Below are positions 1 to 4,436 of a stretch of DNA of 7,188 nt, one piece after another. Both the position numbers and the translations under genes were made by a program. Every line of letters starts with the position of its first letter. Position 1 is the stretch's first letter. The notes beneath the pieces were generated by a model. That model had not been told where the DNA came from, did not search any database, and saw nothing but the letters and a program-made list of their open reading frames with translations. This stretch comes from Clostridium sp. CAG:492 (GTDB lineage: Bacteria > Bacillota > Clostridia > TANB77 > CAG-508): positions 1-7,188 of the forward strand of contig FR878276.1 of the NCBI GenBank assembly GCA_000434335.1, in the 5' to 3' direction.

Positions 1-1
1 T

Positions 2-40
2 GATATTGACGGAAATATAATTGAAATTGATGAATTTTAA
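2..40 (+). CDS. C-terminal tail of an upstream gene (partial)
   Basis: The frame starting at base 2 is open from the window edge and reads DIDGNIIEIDEF before a TAA stop. The acidic/hydrophobic alternation looks like a real protein C-terminus, and a consensus promoter for the next gene begins right after it. Only 12 codons are visible, so no family can be named, and the frame could be open by chance. Confidence 0.4.
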   Translation, partial: DIDGNIIEIDEF

Positions 41-50
41 AATAGATTAG

Positions 51-79
51 TTGCATATTAGATAAATTAATTATATAAT
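51..79 (+). promoter_or_regulatory. Sigma-A-type promoter of the small basic protein gene
   Basis: TTGCAT (51-56) and a perfect TATAAT (74-79) are separated by 17 bp. Transcription would begin near base 86, leaving a 5' UTR of about 88 nt before the ATG at 174. The UTR contains a modest 7-bp hairpin (TTCACTA at 108-114 with TAGTGAA at 124-130). Because the -10 hexamer overlaps the in-frame ATG at 78, that upstream ATG cannot be on this transcript. Confidence 0.6.
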
Positions 80-173
80 GTTTTCAAGGTTTAACCAGTA
101 TTATAAATTCACTATAGCTCAGGTAGTGAAATACCAAAAAATTATAATTAAAAATTGGGAGTTGATTTCAATT

Positions 174-335
174 ATGAAAAAAAAGCCAAAATTTTACACT
201 GCTGAAGAAATAAGAAGAATGGTCTTACAGGAAAAAAGATTACCAGCAATTACAGGTAACAGTTGTGATGACTTTATTGTAAAAAGCAGAAATCCAATTG
301 GTAGTCGTAAAGATAAAAATATCAAGTATAAATAA
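174..335 (+). CDS. Small, strongly basic hypothetical protein (53 aa)
   Basis: I do not recognise this protein. It begins MKKKPKFYTAEEIRRM, and Lys/Arg residues dominate both ends, giving a clearly basic protein. There is no signal peptide, membrane segment or Cys-rich site. The segment YTAEEIRRMVLQEKR (residues 8-22) is probably helical, and the tail after residue 35 looks disordered. The same frame stays open back to an ATG at 78, which would give 85 residues. I chose the ATG at 174 because a GGGAG motif (157-161) lies 12 nt upstream and because base 78 falls inside the predicted -10 box. A promoter before it and a terminator directly after it mark a one-gene unit. The basic charge would suit nucleic-acid or ribosome binding, but that is speculation. 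Confidence 0.6.
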   Translation: MKKKPKFYTAEEIRRMVLQEKRLPAITGNSCDDFIVKSRNPIGSRKDKNIKYK

Positions 336-344
336 TCTGAGCAA

Positions 345-391
345 AAAATGGAAAGGAATAATTCAAAAGTCCTTTTCATTTTGTTTTTTTT
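345..391 (+). terminator. Rho-independent terminator of the small basic protein gene
   Basis: A 13-bp stem (345-357 with 370-382, one G-U pair) closes a 12-nt loop and is followed by a G and then a run of T to 390. It starts ten bases after the stop codon at 335 and ends before the next promoter. Confidence 0.8.
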
Positions 392-406
392 ATAGTATTT
401 AATTAT

Positions 407-436
407 TTGACAAACAGCAAATCTCTATGCTAAAAT
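407..436 (+). promoter_or_regulatory. Sigma-A-type promoter of the GNAT gene and its leader
   Basis: A perfect TTGACA (407-412) and TAAAAT (431-436) are 18 bp apart, and TG at 428-429 adds an extended -10. Transcription should start near 443, giving a leader of about 180 nt before the acetyltransferase start codon. This is the strongest-looking promoter in the window, in keeping with control by premature termination in the leader rather than by weak initiation. Confidence 0.75.
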
Positions 437-464
437 AGAAAAATATTAAGAGTGTACCTAAAAT

Positions 465-512
465 ATGAAGTTGAGCGGTACAGGAAGCGGAAAAGTTTCT
501 ACACAGAAGTAA
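465..512 (+). CDS. Possible 15-codon leader peptide
   Basis: An ATG at 465 opens a short frame reading MKLSGTGSGKVSTQK and stops at TAA 510-512. The stop lies inside the 5' arm of the small hairpin 509-523, so a ribosome finishing this peptide would prevent that hairpin and free 517-526 for the terminator stem. The position resembles leader peptides of attenuated resistance genes. Against it, no good Shine-Dalgarno precedes the ATG (only a weak AAGAG near 448-452), and the frame may simply be chance within a structured RNA. Confidence 0.25.
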   Translation: MKLSGTGSGKVSTQK

Positions 513-516
513 GGGA

Positions 517-591
517 GCCTTACAGAGGAGTCTTAGTAAGTTTATTAAAAGTATTATGATAAACTAAAGGGCAAATCTGTAAGGCTTTTTA
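517..591 (+). terminator. Leader (attenuator) terminator before the GNAT gene
   Basis: A perfect 10-bp stem, GCCTTACAGA (517-526) with TCTGTAAGGC (576-585), is followed by TTTTT (586-590). A516-T586 and a G-T pair can extend it. The 49-nt loop contains its own hairpin, AGTTTAT (539-545) with ATAAACT (559-565). It ends 31 bases before the start codon and follows a strong promoter, so it would act as a conditional rather than an end-of-gene terminator. Confidence 0.55.
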
Positions 592-621
592 GCACATAAT
601 ACAAAAGAAAGGAGAAAAAAT

Positions 622-1191
622 ATGGAAAAGTTAGAGCTAATACAACCAAACAAATCATATGAAAAACAAGCCATAGAATATATTCAAGAATTTTATAAAT
701 ATAATTCAAATATAAATGGAGTAGGAGGACTTTATAGATATCTAGACAATTATGATGCTTGGCTTAAAAAATTAGAAGAAGATAGAACAAGAAAAATGAC
801 AGAAGAAAAAGTACCAGCAGAAACATATTTTTTAGTTCGTAAAAGCGATAATAAAATAGTAGGAATGATAAACATAAGATTACAATTAAATGAAAAACTA
901 AAAGCATTTGGAGGCAATATAGGATACAGCATAAGACCAACAGAAAGACGAAAAGGGTATAACAAAATAAATCTATATTTAGCATTACAAATATGTCAAA
1001 AGCACAAAATAAAAGAAGTAATGTTAGATTGTGACAAAGATAACTTAGGTTCTGCAAAAACAATGCAAGCATTAGGTGGAAAGCTAACAAAGGAATATTA
1101 TGATGAAAATGTAAAATGTTTGGTTCAGCAGTATGTAATTGATGTAAACGAGTCTGTTGAAAAATACAAAAATTTTTATTTGCATGTATAA
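622..1191 (+). CDS. GNAT-family N-acetyltransferase
   Basis: A soluble 189-residue enzyme predicted to transfer the acetyl group of acetyl-CoA to an amine; the substrate is unknown. The GNAT core is visible. ETYFLVRK then KIVGMINIRL (about 67-87) are beta strands. GNIGYSIRPTERRKGYNK (98-115) is motif A, with the pyrophosphate loop RRKGYN at 109-114. VMLDCDKDNLGSAKTMQALGG (133-153) is motif B. In motif A the usual Gly/Ala at the end of RxxGxG/A is Asn114, which I recall in a clostridial subgroup and do not take as inactivating. The length is normal for a single-domain GNAT. The ATG at 622 has GGAG (611-614) 7 nt upstream. The gene stands alone behind a promoter and a leader attenuator, an arrangement common for drug-resistance or stress acetyltransferases. 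A role in antibiotic or metabolite detoxification is only inferred. Confidence 0.88.
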   Translation: MEKLELIQPNKSYEKQAIEYIQEFYKYNSNINGVGGLYRYLDNYDAWLKKLEEDRTRKMTEEKVPAETYFLVRKSDNKIVGMINIRLQLNEKLKAFGGNIGYSIRPTERRKGYNKINLYLALQICQKHKIKEVMLDCDKDNLGSAKTMQALGGKLTKEYYDENVKCLVQQYVIDVNESVEKYKNFYLHV

Positions 1192-1208
1192 TTGTAAAAT
1201 GATATAAT
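1180..1208 (+). promoter_or_regulatory. Sigma-A-type promoter of the tetR gene
   Basis: TTGCAT (1180-1185) and TATAAT (1203-1208) are 17 bp apart. The -35 box lies inside the last codons of the acetyltransferase gene. TTGTAAAATGAT (1192-1203), overlapping the -10 box, matches the left arm of the inverted repeat before the hydratase gene at 10 of 12 positions, so weak autoregulation is possible, but no matching right arm follows. Confidence 0.6.
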
Positions 1209-1239
1209 CCCTTTCAAAAAACAAAGGAAAGTGATTATA

Positions 1240-1803
1240 ATGAGTAATATAACAAAAAAAGCACTTGCTAGCTCTTTAAAGAAAATTTTATCAAAAAAAG
1301 AATTTAATAAAATAACAATAAATGATATAACAGAAGATTGTGGTGTGAATAGACAAACTTTCTATTATCATTTTAAAGATATATATGATTTATTAGAGTG
1401 GATTTATACAAATGAGGTAATAGGTAAAATTAAAAATTTAGAAACAGATAATCCAACAGAAAATTGGCAACAGGAATTTTTATATGTATTTGAATATATT
1501 ATTGAAAATAAAAAATTTGTGTATAACACATATTATTCAGTAAGTAGGTCATTTTTTCTGAATTTTGTATATCAGCAGACAAATTTAGTATTAACAAAAG
1601 CGGTAAATGAAAAATCAAAAAATTTGAATATTGATGAAAAAAATAAAAAATTTATTGCAGATTTTTATAAATATGCATTTGTGGGATTAGTGCAAGAATG
1701 GATAGAAAATGGAATGGAAGAAAATCCAGAAGAAATAATAAATAAATTAAGTCTAATGTTAGACGGAAATTTTGATAATGCAATAAAAAGATTATCTTTT
1801 TAG
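1240..1803 (+). CDS. TetR/AcrR-family transcriptional regulator (DhaS-like), probable regulator of oleate hydratase
   Basis: A DNA-binding repressor-type protein of 187 residues. From MSNITKKALASSLKK the N-terminal 50 residues form the TetR helix-turn-helix: ITINDITEDCGVNRQTFYYHF carries the recognition helix, and its NRQTFYYHF signature is typical of the group named after DhaS. The rest (about residues 60-187) is an all-helical ligand-binding and dimerisation domain, rich in aromatic residues (FVYNTYYS, FLNFVYQQ, FYKYAFVGLVQEW) that could line a hydrophobic pocket. The frame also offers GTG at 1231, but ATG at 1240 has AAAGGA (1223-1228) at a better distance, and the GTG overlaps the end of that purine run. 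It lies directly upstream of, and parallel to, the oleate hydratase gene, separated by a terminator and a perfect palindrome. The inferred role is repression of that gene, relieved by fatty acids. Confidence 0.88.
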   Translation: MSNITKKALASSLKKILSKKEFNKITINDITEDCGVNRQTFYYHFKDIYDLLEWIYTNEVIGKIKNLETDNPTENWQQEFLYVFEYIIENKKFVYNTYYSVSRSFFLNFVYQQTNLVLTKAVNEKSKNLNIDEKNKKFIADFYKYAFVGLVQEWIENGMEENPEEIINKLSLMLDGNFDNAIKRLSF

Positions 1804-1804
1804 A

Positions 1805-1848
1805 CAAAAAAGCAGTTTTGTAAAAAAATTATACAAACTGCTTTTTTT
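1805..1848 (+). terminator. Rho-independent terminator of the tetR gene
   Basis: AAAAAAGCAGTTTTGTA (1806-1822) pairs with TACAAACTGCTTTTTT (1832-1847) with one bulged base, a short A-rich loop and a T run. It begins two bases after the stop codon and separates the regulator transcript from the hydratase transcript. Confidence 0.85.
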
Positions 1849-1853
1849 GTTTA

Positions 1854-1881
1854 TTGAAAATTTTAAATATTATTGTAATAT
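1854..1881 (+). promoter_or_regulatory. Predicted promoter of the oleate hydratase gene
   Basis: TTGAAA (1854-1859) and TAATAT (1876-1881) are separated by 16 bp. The -10 box lies inside the left arm of the 28-bp inverted repeat, so a protein bound to the repeat would block RNA polymerase. In such A+T-rich DNA other assignments are possible. Confidence 0.45.
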
Positions 1882-1900
1882 TATGTTTATAATATTACAA
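1873..1900. promoter_or_regulatory. Candidate TetR operator: perfect 12+12-bp inverted repeat
   Basis: TTGTAATATTAT (1873-1884) and ATAATATTACAA (1889-1900) are exact reverse complements around a GTTT spacer. The site overlaps the likely -10 box and ends right against the ribosome binding site AGGAGG (1901-1906). A dyad of this size and position, one gene after a TetR-family regulator, is the expected form of its operator. It is too close to the ribosome binding site to be a terminator and has no T run. In RNA the same repeat could also hide the ribosome binding site. Confidence 0.65.
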
Positions 1901-1913
1901 AGGAGGAAATTTT

Positions 1914-3716
1914 ATGTACTATAGTAGTGGAAATTATGAGGCTTTTGCAAAGCCTAAAAAACCGGAAAATGTTGATAATAAATCTGCATATATAATAGGT
2001 TCAGGACTAGGAGCATTAGCTGCAGCTTGCTTTTTAGTTCGTGATGGACAAATGAAAGGTGAAAATGTTCATATTCTTGAAAAAGAGCCAATACCAGGTG
2101 GAGCATGTGATGGGTATTATTACAATGATATAGGATATGTAATGCGTGGAGGAAGAGAAATGGATAACCATTTTGAATGTATGTGGGACCTATTCAGATC
2201 AATTCCTTCAATAGAAACAGAAGGGGTAAGTGTATTAGATGAGTATTATTGGTTAAATAAAGCAGATCCAAATTATTCTTTAATGAGAGCAACAGTAAAT
2301 CGCGGTGAAGACGCACATACTGATAAAAAATTCAATATATCAGATAAAGGTGCAATGGAAATAATGAAGTTATTTTTTACACCAGATGAACAATTATATA
2401 ATAAAAGAATCAATGAAGTTTTCGATGAAGAAGTATTTGATTCAAATTTCTGGCTTTACTGGAGAACAATGTTTGCTTTTGAAAATTGGCATAGTGCATT
2501 AGAAATGAAATTATATATTAAAAGATATATACATCATATAGGAGGTTTACCAGATTTTACAGCACTTCGTTTTACAAAATATAACCAGTATGAATCTATG
2601 ATATTACCAATGATTAAATATTTGGAATCATTTGGAGTACAATTCCATTATGGTGTTAAAGTTGAAAATGTATTATTTGATATAAAATCTAACAAAAAAC
2701 AAGCAAAAACTATTGTAACTATAGTAAATGGAAAAGAAGAAAATATTAATTTAACTGAAAATGATTTAGTATTTATAACAAATGGTGGTTGTGTCGAAAA
2801 TTCTACACTTGGAAGTCAAAATAAAAAAGCAGAATTTAATTATGAAATAAAACCAGGCGGAGGCTGGGATATGTGGAGAAAAATTGCTAAACAAGATAAA
2901 TCATTTGGAAATCCAGATAAGTTCTGCTCTAACCCAGAAGAAAGCAACTGGATGAGTGCAACAGTAACTACATTAGATGATAAAATACCTCCATATATCG
3001 AAAAAATATGTAAAAGAAATCCTTTTAGCGGAAAAGTAGTAACAGGAGGAATTGTTACTGTAAAAGATTCAAATTGGCTTTTAAGTTGGACATTTAATCG
3101 TCAACCACAATTCAGAAGTCAACCAAAGAATCAATTATGTGGTTGGATTTATGGACTATTTAGTGATAAACCAGGAAATTATATTAAAAAGCCTATGAGA
3201 GAATGTACAGGTAAAGAAATTTGTATGGAATGGTTATATCACTTAGGAGTACCAACAGACCAAATAGAAAAGCTAGCAACAAATAGTGCAAATACAGTTC
3301 CATGTATGATGCCATATATAACGGCTTTTTTCATGCCAAGACAATTAGGAGACAGACCATTAGTAGTGCCAAAAGGAAGTGTAAACTTTGCGTTTTTAGG
3401 TCAATTTGCTGAAACAAAACGAGATACAATATTCACAACAGAATATTCAATAAGAACAGCAATGGAAGCGGTATACACATTACTAGACATAGACAGAGGA
3501 GTTCCAGAAGTATGGGGCAGTGTATATGATATAAGAGATTTACTAAATGCAACAGTAAAACTAAGAGATGGCAAGCCAATAACAGATATGAAACTAAATT
3601 TAATAGAAAGATTCATAATGAAAAAAGCACTAAAAAAAGCCAAAGGAACAGACATAGAAAAACTATTAAAAGAGCACAAAGTAATACCAGATGAAACAAA
3701 ATTACCAAAAGCATAA
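1914..3716 (+). CDS. ohyA: Oleate hydratase (myosin-cross-reactive antigen family), FAD-dependent
   Basis: Hydrates the cis-9 double bond of oleate and related unsaturated fatty acids to 10-hydroxy fatty acids (EC 4.2.1.53). FAD is a structural/activating cofactor with no net redox change. The protein is cytosolic and membrane-associated in studied members. The 600 residues match the family length of about 590. The FAD-binding Rossmann motif IIGSGLGALAAACF is at residues 27-40. The RGGREM signature is at 78-83, with Glu82, and Tyr201 lies in MKLYIKRY. Both residues fall at the numbers given for the catalytic Glu82 and Tyr201 of the Staphylococcus aureus enzyme. Other conserved blocks are NQYES (224-228), TNGG (289-292), VPCMMPYITAFFMPR (462-476) and FLGQFAETKRDTIFTTEYS (494-512). 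A perfect AGGAGG sits 7 nt before the ATG. The known roles of the family are detoxifying antimicrobial unsaturated fatty acids and modulating host lipids. Regulation by the upstream TetR protein is inferred. Confidence 0.96.
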   Translation: MYYSSGNYEAFAKPKKPENVDNKSAYIIGSGLGALAAACFLVRDGQMKGENVHILEKEPIPGGACDGYYYNDIGYVMRGGREMDNHFECMWDLFRSIPSIETEGVSVLDEYYWLNKADPNYSLMRATVNRGEDAHTDKKFNISDKGAMEIMKLFFTPDEQLYNKRINEVFDEEVFDSNFWLYWRTMFAFENWHSALEMKLYIKRYIHHIGGLPDFTALRFTKYNQYESMILPMIKYLESFGVQFHYGVKVENVLFDIKSNKKQAKTIVTIVNGKEENINLTENDLVFITNGGCVENSTLGSQNKKAEFNYEIKPGGGWDMWRKIAKQDKSFGNPDKFCSNPEESNWMSATVTTLDDKIPPYIEKICKRNPFSGKVVTGGIVTVKDSNWLLSWTFNRQPQFRSQPKNQLCGWIYGLFSDKPGNYIKKPMRECTGKEICMEWLYHLGVPTDQIEKLATNSANTVPCMMPYITAFFMPRQLGDRPLVVPKGSVNFAFLGQFAETKRDTIFTTEYSIRTAMEAVYTLLDIDRGVPEVWGSVYDIRDLLNATVKLRDGKPITDMKLNLIERFIMKKALKKAKGTDIEKLLKEHKVIPDETKLPKA

Positions 3717-3767
3717 AAAACGGGGACGGTCCTCAAAAATAAAAAACGAGGATCGTCCCCGTTTTTT
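3715..3767. terminator. Bidirectional hairpin terminator with a REP-like GGGGACGGT core
   Basis: Bases 3715-3734 pair with 3748-3767 over 20 bp (one G-U pair): six A-T pairs outside a 14-bp stem that begins CGGGGACG. The A run on one side and the T run on the other give a T tract on both strands. It can therefore end the hydratase gene (plus) and the convergent DUF6512 gene (minus, stop at 3785). The left arm overlaps the last two bases of the hydratase stop codon. The GGGGACGGT core recurs in the repeat element at 5462-5614. Confidence 0.85.
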
Positions 3768-3784
3768 ATTTGCTCTACTAAAAT

Positions 3785-4315
3785 TTAAGTTTTTATAATA
3801 CCATATTCATTGTGAATAGGATCTTTAAATAGATTTATTTTTGGTGGGAAGTATGTGAATAAAACAAAACATAGTAAAAGAATTATTAGTGTAATTACTG
3901 AAATGCTTTTATTGCATTCGTCATCAAATGAAAGCATATTTTTAAATGCTATATATTCCCCAATAAATACAGCAACAAAAAAACTACCAATATCCAAAAA
4001 AGCAAAGTTTTTCCCAATGATTCCTGTATATGTATAAAAGAAAATTACAATAAAACTAATTGCATAAATAATGCCTAAAGTTTTGGCACATAAATAATTC
4101 TTTACATCTTTGCCTAAATAAAAATATCCAATAACAGTCATTATAAACATAGGGTAAAATACTAATTTTAGATGTTCCCACGTACTTTCATTTGTACTGC
4201 TAAATGCCGCAACTATATGGTTATTACAAGACAATTCAAATGTAAAGTGAAGCAATGTTCCGACTATACATACAACAATAAATGAAATAATTTGGAATCT
4301 AACAATTTTTTTCAA
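3785..4315 (-). CDS. DUF6512-type small integral membrane protein
   Basis: A protein of about 176 residues with five to six hydrophobic helices: approximately residues 8-26, 50-67, 78-96, 104-124 and 137-157. The hallmark is the N-terminal stretch GTLLHFTFE followed by STNESTWEHLKL (residues 19-51), which I associate with the DUF6512 family of clostridial membrane proteins. The biochemical function is unknown. The conserved Asn-Glu-Ser-Thr-Trp-Glu-His cluster at the membrane edge is the likely functional site. The start is uncertain. The longest ATG/GTG/TTG reading begins at TTG 4315, whose nearest ribosome binding site (AAAGGGG, 4342-4336 on the minus strand) is 20 nt away. An in-frame ATT at 4327 lies 8 nt from that site and would add four residues (MFEN). 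It is transcribed divergently from the radical SAM gene and convergently with the hydratase gene. Confidence 0.78.
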   Translation of the reverse strand: MKKIVRFQIISFIVVCIVGTLLHFTFELSCNNHIVAAFSSTNESTWEHLKLVFYPMFIMTVIGYFYLGKDVKNYLCAKTLGIIYAISFIVIFFYTYTGIIGKNFAFLDIGSFFVAVFIGEYIAFKNMLSFDDECNKSISVITLIILLLCFVLFTYFPPKINLFKDPIHNEYGIIKT

Positions 4316-4340
4316 ATTTTCAAAAATAAAATCATCCCCT

Positions 4341-4362
4341 TTAATTTAATATATTAAATTAA
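4341..4362. promoter_or_regulatory. 22-bp perfect A/T palindrome in the divergent intergenic region
   Basis: TTAATTTAATA (4341-4351) is followed directly by its reverse complement TATTAAATTAA (4352-4362). It lies between the divergent DUF6512 and SPL-like genes, where an operator serving both could sit. No convincing -35/-10 pair was found for either gene in the 121-bp gap. The palindrome is all A/T, so a chance or purely structural origin cannot be excluded. Confidence 0.35.
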
Positions 4363-4436
4363 TTAAAAAATATTCTAATAATAAATCTAAAAAAGTAAAA
4401 AATAATATAGATATTACAAATGGAGGAATTAATATT

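Larger units (their letters stand above)
443..591 (+). promoter_or_regulatory. Structured leader with candidate transcription attenuator upstream of the GNAT gene
   Basis: The leader is visibly richer in G+C (roughly 470-530) than its flanks, as expected for a folded RNA. TGTACC (453-458) can pair with GGTACA (477-482). GTAAGG (509-514) can pair with CCTTAC (518-523) across a 3-nt loop. CTTAC can instead pair with GTAAG (536-540). GCCTTACAGA (517-526) can pair perfectly over 10 bp with TCTGTAAGGC (576-585), followed by five T, which makes an intrinsic terminator. These pairings share bases 517-526 and so exclude one another. The layout fits a riboswitch or a translation-coupled attenuator. 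I could not match it to a riboswitch class or to a T-box, as the T-box consensus is absent. The pairings are seen in the sequence; the regulatory role is inferred. Confidence 0.55.

Noticed and set aside
78..173. In-frame upstream extension of the small basic protein from ATG 78
   Set aside because: The ATG overlaps a perfect -10 hexamer of a 17-bp-spaced promoter and has no Shine-Dalgarno. The ATG at 174 has one.
491..505. AAAGTTTCTAC resembling the junction of purine riboswitches
   Set aside because: The rest of the purine aptamer (the paired loops and the CCGTAAA segment) is absent, and the downstream gene is not a purine gene.
764..1090. Long hydrophobic open frame on the minus strand inside the GNAT gene
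   Set aside because: It is the antisense shadow of an A-rich coding sequence, with artificial Leu/Phe richness and no ribosome binding site. The GNAT motifs lie on the plus strand.
3401..3736. Minus-strand frame antisense to the end of the oleate hydratase gene
   Set aside because: It runs through the bidirectional terminator hairpin and opposite a highly conserved coding region, and has no start signal.
4411..4426. ATATTACAA before the SPL-like gene, identical to 9 bases of the hydratase operator and similarly placed before GGAGG
   Set aside because: No left arm is present. Nine A/T-rich bases beside a common ribosome binding site context are not enough to claim control by the same regulator.
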